This document shows, piece after piece, positions 16,948-25,188 of a stretch of 64,000 nt of DNA. A program made the translations under genes and the position numbers. Origin of the DNA: Erythrobacter neustonensis (GTDB taxonomy: Bacteria > Pseudomonadota > Alphaproteobacteria > Sphingomonadales > Sphingomonadaceae); the NCBI RefSeq assembly GCF_001663175.1, contig NZ_CP016033.1, forward strand, positions 1,054,001-1,118,000. The letters are read 5' to 3'. A model generated the notes under the pieces. The model ran no database searches and was not told the DNA's origin. It saw only the letters and a list, made by a program, of their open reading frames with translations. Position 1 is the stretch's first letter. Each line of letters opens with the position of its first letter.

Positions 16948-17691
16948 ATGCTCGAAATCACCGATCTTCACGCCAGCGTCGGCGACAAGCCGATCCTCAA
17001 GGGTCTGACGCTGTCCGTCCCCGCGGGCGAAGTCCACGCCATCATGGGGCCCAACGGCGCGGGCAAGTCGACGCTCACCAATGTGCTGGGCGGCAAGCCG
17101 GGCTACGAGGTGACCGCGGGGAGTGTGATCTTCCGCGGCGAGGACCTGCTTGCGCTCGAACCGCATGAACGCGCGGCCAAGGGCCTGTTCCTCGGCTTCC
17201 AGTATCCGGTCGAGATTCCCGGCGTCTCCAACGTCCAGTTCCTGCGCGAGGCATTGAACGCGCAGCGCAAGGCCCGCGGGGAAGAGCCCCTTAACGGCGG
17301 CGAGTTCCTCAAGCTCGCCAAGGACAAGGCGGGGCTGCTCCAGATGGACATGGAAATGCTCAAGCGGCAGGTCAATGTCGGCTTTTCGGGCGGCGAGAAG
17401 AAGCGCGCCGAGATGGTGCAGATGGGCATTCTCGACCCCGCCTTCGCGGTGCTCGACGAAACCGATTCCGGCCTCGACATCGATGCGCTCCGGATCGTCG
17501 GCGCGGGCATCAACGCGATCATGCGCAGCGCGGACAAGGCGGTGCTTCTCATCACCCATTACCAGCGCCTGCTCGACGTGGTGAAGCCCGACAAGGTCAG
17601 CATCCTTGCGGGCGGCCGCATCGTCGAGACCGGCGGGCCGGAACTCGCGCACGAACTTGAACGCGAAGGCTATGCGGGGATTTCCGCGTGA
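16948..17691 (+). CDS. sufC: Fe-S cluster assembly ATPase SufC
   Basis: Soluble ABC ATPase of the SufBC2D complex. The 247-residue protein shows Walker A GPNGAGKST (34-42), the Q-loop region GLFLGFQYPVEIPGVSN, the signature FSGGEKKRAEM, Walker B with AVLDETDSGLDID, and the His switch LLITHYQRLLD. The start at 16948 is at the conserved MLEITDLHASVGDKPIL and lies one base after the previous stop. The stop overlaps a GTG start downstream (GTGA). Confidence 0.98.
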   Translation: MLEITDLHASVGDKPILKGLTLSVPAGEVHAIMGPNGAGKSTLTNVLGGKPGYEVTAGSVIFRGEDLLALEPHERAAKGLFLGFQYPVEIPGVSNVQFLREALNAQRKARGEEPLNGGEFLKLAKDKAGLLQMDMEMLKRQVNVGFSGGEKKRAEMVQMGILDPAFAVLDETDSGLDIDALRIVGAGINAIMRSADKAVLLITHYQRLLDVVKPDKVSILAGGRIVETGGPELAHELEREGYAGISA

Positions 17692-18251
17692 CCGGCCAGA
17701 CCATCGATCACGGTCGCACCAGTCTGACCGACCTGCGCGCGAGCTATGTCGCATCGAGCACCGATGCGATGCCGATCGCGGGCGTGATCGCCTGGAGCGT
17801 GCTTGCGCTGCTCGCGCTTTGGCTGGGCCCGGCGCTGCCTTACTGGGCCGTGCTGGTCGCGCCGGCAGCGCCGCTGCCGCTTGCGGTGCTGATCGACAAG
17901 GCGCGCGGCCGGCCGACCATCTTTGACGGCGACGCCTCGCACCCGATGACCGGACTGTTCCTGCAGTTCATGAGCGTGATCGGCGTATTCGTTTTCCTCG
18001 TGATCGCGATTGCCAAGGGGCCGGCGGCGCTGGCGCTGGGGATCGGCATCGTTTCGGGCCTGATCTGGGTGCCGCACGGCTGGTCGACCGGATCGCGCGC
18101 GGGGATGGTGCAGTTCCTGCTGCGCGCCGTCCTGTGCTTTGCGGCATACTTTCTTGCGCCCTCGGGCCTCAAGGTGCCGGCCATCGCGGCTGCGGTGGCA
18201 TTGAGCTATGTTCACGCGATCCTGTTCGTGCGCGGGCAGGTGCGCGCATGA
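17688..18251 (+). CDS. multi-pass membrane protein in the suf operon
   Basis: Unrecognised 187-residue inner-membrane protein beginning at a GTG that overlaps the sufC stop. About five hydrophobic segments are visible: AGVIAWSVLALLALWLG, YWAVLVAPAAPLPLAVLI, TGLFLQFMSVIGVFVFLVIAI, GPAALALGIGIVSGLIW, and two near the C-terminus. A short motif PHGWSTGSRAGMVQF lies between the last helices. It ends inside the sufD start (ATGA). Its fixed position between sufC and sufD, with overlaps on both sides, argues for co-translation, but nothing in the sequence tells what it does. Confidence 0.8.
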   Translation: MTGQTIDHGRTSLTDLRASYVASSTDAMPIAGVIAWSVLALLALWLGPALPYWAVLVAPAAPLPLAVLIDKARGRPTIFDGDASHPMTGLFLQFMSVIGVFVFLVIAIAKGPAALALGIGIVSGLIWVPHGWSTGSRAGMVQFLLRAVLCFAAYFLAPSGLKVPAIAAAVALSYVHAILFVRGQVRA

Positions 18252-18997
18252 CCGCGCTCCCCACCCGCCGCGACGAAGCGTGGCGCTATGCCGACATGGA
18301 TGGCGTGGCGCGGCTCGGCGCGGATGCTTTCGATCGGTGGCAGACGATCGATGTGGCTGCGGGCGAGAGCGTGACGCGCTGCCTTATCGTGGGATCGGAC
18401 GCACCCGAACTCCACCGCTTGCGCGTGACCTTGGGCGAGGGCGCGAAGGCTGCCTTCTTTGCCACCAATGCGGGCGGCGATTACACCCGCGTGGAAATCG
18501 AAGTGCGGCTTGCGAAGGGCGCGCATTTCGAATTCGGGGGTGTGACCATCGGCGGAGCGGGCGTGACTCGCGAGTTCGTCACGCAGGTCGTCCATGCCGA
18601 ACCCGAGGCGACCAGCAACCAGACGATCCGCGCGGTTCACTGGGCAGGCGCGACCGGCAATTTCCTCGGCGAAATCAAGGTCGCGCGCCATGCGCAGAAA
18701 ACCGACGCCGCGCAGGATTTCAAGGGCCTGCTGCTCGAAGCCGGGGCGAGCGCCAATGCGGTGCCGCAGCTCGAAATCTTTGCCGACGATGTAAAGTGCG
18801 CGCACGGCGCGACCGTGGGCGCCTTGGATGAGGCCGCACGGTTTTACATGATGGCGCGTGGGCTCGACCCCGCCACCGCGCAGCGGCTGCTGGTGCAGGC
18901 CTTCATCGGCGATGCCTTTGTGGCGCTGGAGGACGAGGCCGAACGCGAGACGCTGCTCGATGCCGCGCTGGCCGCGCTGGAGGGGGCCAAGCTGTGA
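18248..18997 (+). CDS. sufD: Fe-S cluster assembly protein SufD
   Basis: SufB paralogue forming the SufBC2D scaffold. The 249-residue product is shorter than E. coli SufD (423), as in many alphaproteobacteria. It keeps the family landmarks: RRDEAWRYADMDGVARL at the N-terminus, the beta-helix (EFGGVTIGGAGVTREFVTQVVH, QTIRAVHWAGATGNFLGEI), the conserved QKTDAAQDFKGLLLEAGA, and EIFADDVKCAHGATVGALDEAARFYMMARGL with conserved Cys and His. The ATG overlaps the previous stop and its stop overlaps the sufS GTG (GTGA). Confidence 0.95.
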   Translation: MTALPTRRDEAWRYADMDGVARLGADAFDRWQTIDVAAGESVTRCLIVGSDAPELHRLRVTLGEGAKAAFFATNAGGDYTRVEIEVRLAKGAHFEFGGVTIGGAGVTREFVTQVVHAEPEATSNQTIRAVHWAGATGNFLGEIKVARHAQKTDAAQDFKGLLLEAGASANAVPQLEIFADDVKCAHGATVGALDEAARFYMMARGLDPATAQRLLVQAFIGDAFVALEDEAERETLLDAALAALEGAKL

Positions 18998-20220
18998 ACG
19001 CGCCTGCCACCATCACCCGCGATCTTCGCAGCGACTTTCCCGGCATGGTCACGGCCGACGGAACGCCGTGGCATTACCTCGACACCGCCGCGACCGCGCA
19101 GAAACCGCGCGCCGTCATCGACGCGATGGCGCGCGCACTGGGCGATAACTACGCGACCGTCCACCGCGGGGTTTACACCCGCTCGGCGGAAATGACGCTG
19201 GCTTACGAGGCGGCGCGGCGCACCGTCGCGCATTTCATCGGCGGGCATGAGGACGAACTGGTCTTCACCCGCGGCGCGACCGAGGCGATCAACCTCGTCG
19301 CGCAGACTTGGGGCCGCGCGACCCTCAAACCCGGGGACCGTATCCTGCTCTCGCAGGCCGAGCATCATTCGAACATCGTGCCGTGGCAGATGGTTGCGGC
19401 CGAAGTGGGCGCGCAGATCGACGTTTGCCCGCTGACCCACGATCACCGGATCGATCTTGACGCCGCCGAAGCCATGCTGACCGAAGCGCACAAGCTGGTC
19501 GCGCTGGGCCATGTCTCGAATGTCACCGGCGCGCTGCTCGATGCGCCCCGCGCCGCTGCAATCGCGCACAAGGTCGGCGCAAAGCTGCTGCTCGACGGAT
19601 GCCAGTCGGCACCGCACATGGGGGTCGATGTCGAAGCGCTGGCTTGCGATTTCTACGTCTTTTCCGCGCACAAGCTTTACGGCCCGACCGGGATCGGCGC
19701 GCTGTGGGCCAAGGCAGAACTGCTCGCCGGGATGCCCCCCTATCAGGGGGGCGGAGCGATGATCGACCGCGTCACCTTTGCGCAGACGACTTATGCCAGC
19801 GGGCCGCAGCGCTTCGAGGCGGGAACGCCTGCGATCACCGAAGCGATCGCCTTTGCCGCTGCCGCCGATTATGTCCGCAACCTCGGGCCGCACAACATCC
19901 ACGCGCACGAACAAGGGCTGGTCGCAAGGCTGCGCCGCGAGCTTGGCGCGATGAACGATGTCACGCTGTTCGGTCCCGACGACAGCGCCGGGATCGTCAG
20001 CTTTGCGATTGACGACATTCACCCGCACGACCTCGGCACAATCCTCGACGAAAGCAACGTCGCGATCCGCGCCGGGCACCACTGTGCCCAGCCGCTGATG
20101 GACTATCTCGGCGTTCCCGCCACCGCGCGCGCCAGCTTCGGCCTCTACTCCTCCGAGGCCGATGTCGACGCGCTGCTCGCCGGAATCGCCCGCACCCGCA
20201 AGATCTTTGGAAGAGGATAA
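18994..20220 (+). CDS. sufS: cysteine desulfurase SufS
   Basis: PLP enzyme that removes sulfur from cysteine as a persulfide for the scaffold. The 408-residue protein carries the PLP lysine (SAHKLYGPTGIG, Lys227) and the active-site cysteine in RAGHHCAQP (Cys364), which is the type II (SufS/CsdA) arrangement with a short loop. It also has the AEHHSNIVPWQ motif. The GTG start overlaps the sufD stop. No sufE or sufU acceptor is present in this operon, so the sulfur carrier must be encoded elsewhere. Confidence 0.97.
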   Translation: MNAPATITRDLRSDFPGMVTADGTPWHYLDTAATAQKPRAVIDAMARALGDNYATVHRGVYTRSAEMTLAYEAARRTVAHFIGGHEDELVFTRGATEAINLVAQTWGRATLKPGDRILLSQAEHHSNIVPWQMVAAEVGAQIDVCPLTHDHRIDLDAAEAMLTEAHKLVALGHVSNVTGALLDAPRAAAIAHKVGAKLLLDGCQSAPHMGVDVEALACDFYVFSAHKLYGPTGIGALWAKAELLAGMPPYQGGGAMIDRVTFAQTTYASGPQRFEAGTPAITEAIAFAAAADYVRNLGPHNIHAHEQGLVARLRRELGAMNDVTLFGPDDSAGIVSFAIDDIHPHDLGTILDESNVAIRAGHHCAQPLMDYLGVPATARASFGLYSSEADVDALLAGIARTRKIFGRG

Positions 20221-20225
20221 GAGCG

Positions 20226-20687
20226 ATGGACAGCTCGACTCAAAAGCCGCCCCGCGCCCGTGTGGAAGACGCGATCGACACCGATGGTGCCGCTACCCCT
20301 GAAGCCGGGACGCCGCGCACCCGCGACTATCTCGATGGGTTTCTCGCCGCCAAGCCCGCTGCCGATGGCGTGGGCGGGGCGGGCAGCGATCTGCAGGCCG
20401 AAGTGATCGCCGCCTTGCGCGAAATCTTCGATCCGGAAATTCCGGTCAACATCTACGATCTCGGCCTGATCTACGGGGTCGAGGTCGATGACAATGCCGA
20501 CGCCACCGTCACCATGACGCTGACCACGCCGCACTGCCCGGTCGCCGAATCGATGCCGGGCGAGGTCGAACTGCGCGTCGCTTCGGTGCCGGGGATCCGC
20601 GATGCCGAGGTGAATCTGGTGTGGGACCCGCCGTGGGGCCCGCACAAGATGAGCGACGAGGCACGGCTCGAACTGGGAATGCTGTGA
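20226..20687 (+). CDS. sufT: SUF system protein SufT (DUF59/MIP18 family)
   Basis: Fe-S maturation or carrier protein of the MIP18 family. The 153-residue product has a flexible Pro/Ala-rich N-terminus of about 55 residues. The DUF59 domain follows: EVIAALREIFDPEIPVNIYDLGLIYGVEV, then MTLTTPHCPVAESMPGEVE with the conserved cysteine, and NLVWDPPWGPHKMSDEARLELGML. It starts five bases after sufS with AGAGGA upstream and its stop overlaps the next GTG. Family members support Fe-S delivery to apo-proteins. Confidence 0.93.
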   Translation: MDSSTQKPPRARVEDAIDTDGAATPEAGTPRTRDYLDGFLAAKPAADGVGGAGSDLQAEVIAALREIFDPEIPVNIYDLGLIYGVEVDDNADATVTMTLTTPHCPVAESMPGEVELRVASVPGIRDAEVNLVWDPPWGPHKMSDEARLELGML

Positions 20688-21178
20688 CCAGCGCGCCGGC
20701 CCTCGCGATCACGCTCGCGGATTACCGCGACCCCCGCGATGCGGCGGACGTGGTGGCGCTGCTCGATGCCTATGCCCGCGATCCGATGGGCGGCAGCGAG
20801 CCCTTGCCCGAGGACGTCAAGACACGGCTCCCGAGCGAGTTGGCGCAGAACCCCCATGCATTCTCGCTGATCGCGCGGCTGGGCGGCGACGCGGTGGGGC
20901 TGGCCAATTGCTTCGTGGGCTATTCGACCTTTGCCGCTGCGCCGCTGGTCAATATCCACGATCTGGCCGTGCTGCCCGGACACCGCGGCGCAGGCATCGG
21001 CAAGGCGCTGCTCGGCGGGGTCGAGGCCGAGGCCTTGAAGCGCGGGGCCTGCAAGATCACATTGGAAGTGCTGACCGGCAATCCGGCGCGGCATCTCTAT
21101 GCGCGCGAAGGCTTTGGCGATTACCAGCTCGATCCCGGCACGGGCCACGCATTGTTCTGGCAGAAGAGGCTGACATGA
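20684..21178 (+). CDS. GNAT family N-acetyltransferase in the suf operon
   Basis: The 164-residue protein fits the GNAT fold: an N-terminal domain (DYRDPRDAADVVALLDAYARDPMGG), a beta strand pair (IARLGGDAVGLANCFVGYSTF), and the acetyl-CoA loop in motif A (NIHDLAVLPGHRGAGIGKALL with R-G-x-G-x-G/A). The C-terminal part is the usual ITLEVLTGNPARHLYAREGF. It starts at a GTG overlapping the sufT stop and ends in the sufA start (ATGA), so it is part of the operon. The substrate is unknown; it could be an amino acid or amine. Confidence 0.88.
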   Translation: MTSAPALAITLADYRDPRDAADVVALLDAYARDPMGGSEPLPEDVKTRLPSELAQNPHAFSLIARLGGDAVGLANCFVGYSTFAAAPLVNIHDLAVLPGHRGAGIGKALLGGVEAEALKRGACKITLEVLTGNPARHLYAREGFGDYQLDPGTGHALFWQKRLT

Positions 21179-21540
21179 CCGACACGACCACCACCACGCG
21201 TCCTGCGCCCAAGGCGGCCGTGATCCTCACACCTTCTGCCGAGGCGCGCATCGCGGAGCTGATGGGCAAGGCGCCTGCGGACGCGATCGGCGTCAAGCTG
21301 TCGACCCCGCGCCGGGGCTGTTCGGGCCTCGCCTATTCGGTCGACTACGTCACCACCGAGGCGAAGTTCGACGAGAAGATCGTCACGCCCGGCGGCGTGT
21401 TCTATATCGACGGCGCGTCGGTGCTCTATCTGGTCGGCAGCGTCATGGATTGGCGCGAGGATGATTTCACCGCCGGCTTCGTGTTCGAAAACCCCAATGC
21501 CAAGGGTGCTTGTGGCTGCGGGGAAAGTTTCATGGTATAA
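21175..21540 (+). CDS. sufA: A-type Fe-S carrier SufA
   Basis: Carries assembled clusters from the scaffold to target proteins. The 121-residue product has the HesB/IscA fold with the three conserved cysteines: Cys49 in PRRGCSGLAYSVDY and Cys113 and Cys115 in GACGCGESF near the C-terminus. The first 15 residues are Thr/Pro-rich and variable. It overlaps the GNAT gene (ATGA) and is the last clear suf gene, followed by about 34 bases and a small open frame. Confidence 0.96.
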   Translation: MTDTTTTTRPAPKAAVILTPSAEARIAELMGKAPADAIGVKLSTPRRGCSGLAYSVDYVTTEAKFDEKIVTPGGVFYIDGASVLYLVGSVMDWREDDFTAGFVFENPNAKGACGCGESFMV

Positions 21541-21574
21541 TCAGCCACATCGCAGTCCGTCACGGGAGCAGCCG

Positions 21575-21823
21575 ATGTTGACACTAATGGGCCGCTTGGC
21601 TCTGGGTCTGGGGGCGGTGGCCGCTGCGGCGATCGCGGGCCAAGCCCGATCTCTCAAGCATGATCGGCAGGCAGGAACGCGCTCGCTCGATGCGTTGCGG
21701 CGCGGCGCGCAGGGTTCGCGCAGGAAACCGCCCGAGGCCGGGATCGCGTCTCCCGCTGTCCCGCCCCGCGGTCCGTTGCCCAAAAACGGCGGGGCAGCGG
21801 CTGAATTGCAATCCGATCGCTAA
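21575..21823 (+). CDS. small hypothetical membrane-anchored protein
   Basis: An 82-residue product starting at an ATG preceded by CGGGAGCAG. The N-terminus is one hydrophobic helix (MGRLALGLGAVAAAAIAG) and the rest is basic and Pro-rich (RRGAQGSRRKPPEAG). No family is recognised. It may be the last gene of the suf transcript. Short length, lack of known domains and low complexity make this a tentative call. Confidence 0.4.
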   Translation: MLTLMGRLALGLGAVAAAAIAGQARSLKHDRQAGTRSLDALRRGAQGSRRKPPEAGIASPAVPPRGPLPKNGGAAAELQSDR

Positions 21824-21829
21824 GCCCGG

Positions 21830-22774
21830 TCAGCCTTCCTCGGCGATCCGCGCGATCAGCCGGGTTTCGAGCGCATCGACCTCGCCATCGGCGGCGATCA
21901 TCGCATCGAGCCATTCGCTTTCATAGGCGGTGACCTTCTCGCCCTCGGCCGCGAGCGCGGCATAGTCGGTGGCGGCGGGTTTCTTCTTGCCGAACACCTT
22001 GCCGAAATGGTTGGCGACCTGCGGCACCTCGCGCATCACCCGGCCCATGAAGCGTCCGACATTCGCCCGGTTGTCGGCGACGAAGGCTTCAAGCTCGCGG
22101 CGGCGCGCGTGGTCGAGCTGCGCGCTCGGAAGCACGAAGCCCTTGAGGAAATTGGCGACCCCGTCGATGAACAGGTCGTCCCATTCGGCCGCGTTCTCGT
22201 CGGCAAGCGTCGCGTCCTTCAGGCGGAACAGCATTTCCGCCTCGAACCGCGACACTGCCGCCGGGGCGCAGCCGCCGCTGGCGAAGATCACGCGGCGGAT
22301 GATCCGGCATTCGGCAGCGCTGATATGGGTCGCACTGAGCGCGCCGCCGCAGCGCGTCGGGCCGGTGCCGGTGAGGACCTCGCGCTCGACCACGGCAAGC
22401 GCGTAGTCCTTCAATCGCTCGGGCACGTTCTCGGCGCGCTCGATGATGCGCACCACCGCTTCGAGTTCGGCGGCGCTTTCGACGATGCCGTCGCGGTCGA
22501 TCTGCGCGATCAGCCACTCGGCTTCCTCGGCGGAGCATTGCAGGCGCGGCGGCGCGGCGTTGAGCACGAATTCGCCGATCGCCTCGACGAAGAAGTCGCA
22601 CCATTCGCTGCTGCGCACGTCGAGCGCGGTGTTGAGCGCGAACAGCGCCTCGGCCTCTTCGCGGGTGATGATCCCGTCACCCCAGCCTTCGCGGCGCAGG
22701 GCGAGCAATTCGTCGGCGGTGATCTGGCCATCGGCTGCTGCACGCTGCGCAATGTCAATGAACTGTGTGGTCAT
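21830..22774 (-). CDS. TerB/EF-hand-like conserved hypothetical protein
   Basis: The 314-residue soluble protein is not assigned to a characterised family. It contains four similar short motifs of the form D-G-x-(I/V)-x-x-x-E: AADGQITADE near residue 13, GDGIITREE, RDGIVESAAE and AADGEVDALE near the C-terminus. These look like degenerate EF-hand or TerB-type loops between helices. The last 100 residues include a helix-rich part (RRRELEAFVADNRANVGRFMGRVM) and a Lys-rich loop (GKVFGKKKPAATD). The ATG at 22774 was chosen because the longer upstream frame lacks conservation-like features. Metal or tellurite-related function is only a possibility. Confidence 0.75.
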   Translation of the reverse strand: MTTQFIDIAQRAAADGQITADELLALRREGWGDGIITREEAEALFALNTALDVRSSEWCDFFVEAIGEFVLNAAPPRLQCSAEEAEWLIAQIDRDGIVESAAELEAVVRIIERAENVPERLKDYALAVVEREVLTGTGPTRCGGALSATHISAAECRIIRRVIFASGGCAPAAVSRFEAEMLFRLKDATLADENAAEWDDLFIDGVANFLKGFVLPSAQLDHARRRELEAFVADNRANVGRFMGRVMREVPQVANHFGKVFGKKKPAATDYAALAAEGEKVTAYESEWLDAMIAADGEVDALETRLIARIAEEG

Positions 22775-22835
22775 CGCCCTTGGGTCCCCTGAGGTTTTCG
22801 CCGGGGGGCATGCCACGAACAGGCTTAAAGCCGCG

Positions 22836-23231
22836 TTACCGGCGCTCCACCTCGCGGATGCAGGCGCCTGCATCGACCGCCGTCCCGCCTTGGCGCAAGC
22901 GCGCGGCGACATGGGTCGCGGTGGGCTCTGTGCCTGCGGCGACGGGGTAGAGGAAGACATCGAGCACGCAGCTTGATCCGGCGAATTGCAGCTTGCGCGC
23001 ATCACCTTCGGCAAGGTCGATGCGCGGTTCGCCGAACCGGCGGGTGAGCGCATCGGCGCGCGAGCCGATCACCCCGCCAAGCCCGGCGGGTGCCATTACC
23101 TGCGGCACGACGACCACCGTGCTACGCGGCGCAGCGGCGGCGCGGCTCGCTGGGGCAGGCGCACCGCCGCCCGCACACGCCGCAAGCAACCCTGCCAGCA
23201 TCGCGCTCGCGATCATCCGGGAAGTTATCAC
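22836..23231 (-). CDS. small lipoprotein
   Basis: A 131-residue product starting at a GTG that overlaps the stop of the upstream gene (GTGA); an internal ATG at 23216 is the alternative. It has a signal peptide ending in a lipobox LAAC, followed by an Ala/Pro/Gly-rich stretch and a conserved-looking body: GSRADALTRRFGEPRIDLAEGDARKLQFAG, then SCVLDVFLYP. This RFGEP...L-Q-(F/Y)-x-G-x-x-C-x-L-(D/N)-(V/L)-F pattern occurs in small alphaproteobacterial lipoproteins related to SmpA/BamE-like folds. Function is unknown. It is coupled to the EI24-like membrane protein gene. Confidence 0.75.
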   Translation of the reverse strand: MITSRMIASAMLAGLLAACAGGGAPAPASRAAAAPRSTVVVVPQVMAPAGLGGVIGSRADALTRRFGEPRIDLAEGDARKLQFAGSSCVLDVFLYPVAAGTEPTATHVAARLRQGGTAVDAGACIREVERR

Positions 23232-23908
23232 GCGCGCGCTCCTGTCCGCCCCAGCACCAGATGGGTTCCGGCCGCGGCCCCGATCAGCGGGGCGAGAAAA
23301 TTCACGAAGGGCACCAGCATCATCCCGGCCACCACCGCGCCCAGCAAGATCCGCTCGGCCAACGGGACCGGATTGCCGCGCGGATCGCCGTTGCAGTGCC
23401 GCAGCCACGCCATGTCGGTCAGCTCGCGCCCCAGCAGCACCGCGTTCACCGCGAGGAACACCGCCGCCGGCCCGATCGCGGTGAACACCAGCACGGCAGC
23501 AACCGGCAGCGCCAGCAGGTTGTAGCCCAGCGCGCGCCGCAACCCGCGTGCCGCCGCGGCGATTTCGCCCGGCAGCGGCAAGGGCCGGGCACTTGCAGCC
23601 ATCACCGGATAATGCCGCGCCTCGACCGCCGAAACTACATCGTCGGCGAAGAACTGCAGCACCGCGAGCGCCACGATCCGGAAGGTGAACCACATGCCCA
23701 GCGGCACGAGGATCACCGCCGCGACCCCAGCCCAGCGGGTGTCCAGCGCATAGTCCTGTGCCAGCGCGGCGAGCCCGACATAGAGCCCGGTTCCCGCCGC
23801 GGCAAACACCGCCAGCGTCACCGCGATGCTCTTGACCGCGACCCGCACCACGGCGCGGTCGCCCAGCTGGCCGATGGCTTTCACGATTGCAGCGGGAACG
23901 GCGGACAT
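23228..23908 (-). CDS. EI24-domain (CysZ-like) membrane protein
   Basis: A 226-residue inner-membrane protein of the EI24/CysZ-like type. From ATG 23908 (AGGAGA 6 bases upstream) it has about four to five long hydrophobic segments: SIAVTLAVFAAAGTGLYVGL, VAAVILVPLGMWFTFRIVAL, LLALPVAAVLVFTAIGP and ILLGAVVAGMMLVPFVN. The landmark region LGRELTDMAWLRH precedes the last helix pair and MLVPFVNFLAPLIGAAAGTHL closes the protein, as in EI24 members. The family includes a sulfate transporter (CysZ), but substrate cannot be read from the sequence. It is coupled to the downstream lipoprotein gene and divergent from the PfkB kinase. Confidence 0.82.
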   Translation of the reverse strand: MSAVPAAIVKAIGQLGDRAVVRVAVKSIAVTLAVFAAAGTGLYVGLAALAQDYALDTRWAGVAAVILVPLGMWFTFRIVALAVLQFFADDVVSAVEARHYPVMAASARPLPLPGEIAAAARGLRRALGYNLLALPVAAVLVFTAIGPAAVFLAVNAVLLGRELTDMAWLRHCNGDPRGNPVPLAERILLGAVVAGMMLVPFVNFLAPLIGAAAGTHLVLGRTGARA

Positions 23909-24033
23909 CGCGCGTCTCCTGCGCAGGCCCGCCGCCGAAGTCAACGCAGCGCTGCTGCACCGCACACAGATCGCTTGGCGCAGGCGGCGAAGGCGGCTAG
24001 GCGCGCTGCCAGACATCACTTGAGGAAAATCCC

Positions 24034-25035
24034 GTGCCCGAAGCCAACCCGCCCCGCTACGACGTCATCGCCATCGGCAATGCCGTGGTCGATGTGATCG
24101 CCTCCTGCGAGGAGGAGCTAATTATCGAACTCGAACTCAATCGCGGCGGGATGACGCTGATCGACGAGGCGCGTGCCGACGCGCTGTATGACGCGATGCC
24201 GCCCGCGCGCGAGATTTCGGGCGGTTCGGCCGCGAACACGCTGGCGGGGCTTGCCACGCTCGGGCTCGAATGCGCCTTCATCGGCCAGGTCGCCGACGAT
24301 CAGCTCGGCAAGGTGTTCCGCCATGACATGCGCGCGACGGGGATCGATTTCGACACGCCCGCGCGCGAAGGCGAGCCGGCGACGGGCCGCGTGCTGATCT
24401 TCGTTACGCCCGATGGAGAGCGCACGATGAACACCTTCCTCGGGGCCGGCCAGTTCCTGCCCGCTACCGCGCTCGACGAGGAGCTGATCGCATCGGCCGC
24501 GATCCTCTATCTCGAAGGCTATCTGTGGGACCCGGAAGAACCCCGCCGCGCGATGCGCCGCGCGATCGAGGTTGCGCGCGATGCGGGCCGCAAGGTCGCC
24601 TTCACCGCGTCCGAAAGCTTCGTGATTGCGCGCCACGGCGATGATTTCCGCGCCATGATCGACGACGGCATCATCGACATCCTCTTCGTCAACGAGACCG
24701 AGCTTGCTACGCTCACCGGCGAGGACGATTTCGAAACCGGCCTCGCCGCGATCGCGGGCAAGGTGCCAGTGCTGGTCGCGACGCAGGGCGAGAAGGGCGC
24801 GGTCGCTATCGCGCATGGCGAGCGTGCCGAGGTTGCCGCGGTGCCGGTCGTGAAGGTGGTCGACACCACCGGCGCAGGCGACCAGTTCGCCGCCGGTTTC
24901 CTGTCGGGCTTCGTCAAGGGCGAGCCGCTGACCCGCTGTCTCAAGCGCGGCGCGATCTGCGCCTCCGAAGTGATTTCGCACTACGGCCCGCGGCCCGAAG
25001 CCGACATGCTCAAGCTGATGGACGAGCGGCTTTAA
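24034..25035 (+). CDS. PfkB family carbohydrate kinase, adenosine kinase type
   Basis: The 333-residue product is a ribokinase-family enzyme. Landmarks are the N-terminal AIGNAVVDVIA, the substrate-binding SGGSAANTLAGLATLG, the FIGQVADDQLGKVF motif, and the PfkB signature 2 VDTTGAGDQFAAGFLSGFVKG with the catalytic aspartate. The pattern (Asp/Gly positions and the start AIGN) is closest to bacterial adenosine kinases, so purine salvage is the likely role, but another sugar kinase activity is possible. GTG 24034 has TGAGGAAAAT upstream. The gene is followed immediately by a hairpin repeat. Confidence 0.88.
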   Translation: MPEANPPRYDVIAIGNAVVDVIASCEEELIIELELNRGGMTLIDEARADALYDAMPPAREISGGSAANTLAGLATLGLECAFIGQVADDQLGKVFRHDMRATGIDFDTPAREGEPATGRVLIFVTPDGERTMNTFLGAGQFLPATALDEELIASAAILYLEGYLWDPEEPRRAMRRAIEVARDAGRKVAFTASESFVIARHGDDFRAMIDDGIIDILFVNETELATLTGEDDFETGLAAIAGKVPVLVATQGEKGAVAIAHGERAEVAAVPVVKVVDTTGAGDQFAAGFLSGFVKGEPLTRCLKRGAICASEVISHYGPRPEADMLKLMDERL

Positions 25036-25037
25036 GG

Positions 25038-25074
25038 CTTTTCGCTCGCCCCTCCGGGCGAGCGTCCTCGGCGC
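25038..25074 (+). repeat. dispersed hairpin repeat, copy A
   Basis: A T-rich start is followed by the perfect hairpin CGCTCGCCC-CTCC-GGGCGAGCG and then the tail TCCTCGGCG. It starts three bases after the PfkB stop, in the same orientation, and could act as its terminator. Copies B (25151-25188) and C (37863-37903, minus) share the layout. Confidence 0.65.
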
Positions 25075-25150
25075 GTTTCGCGCTGCGCTCGAGCGCCTGC
25101 GGCTCGGCCGCGTGGCCTCGCGGCTGCTGGGCAGCCGGGGAAGCCTTTGG

Positions 25151-25188
25151 TTTTTCGCTCGCCCAGCCGGGCGAAGCGTCCTCGGCGA
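25151..25188 (+). repeat. dispersed hairpin repeat, copy B
   Basis: TTTTTCGCTCGCCC-AG-CCGGGCGAAGCG is followed by TCCTCGGCGAG. The hairpin arm has one bulge relative to copy A. It lies 113 bases after copy A in the same orientation. Confidence 0.65.
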
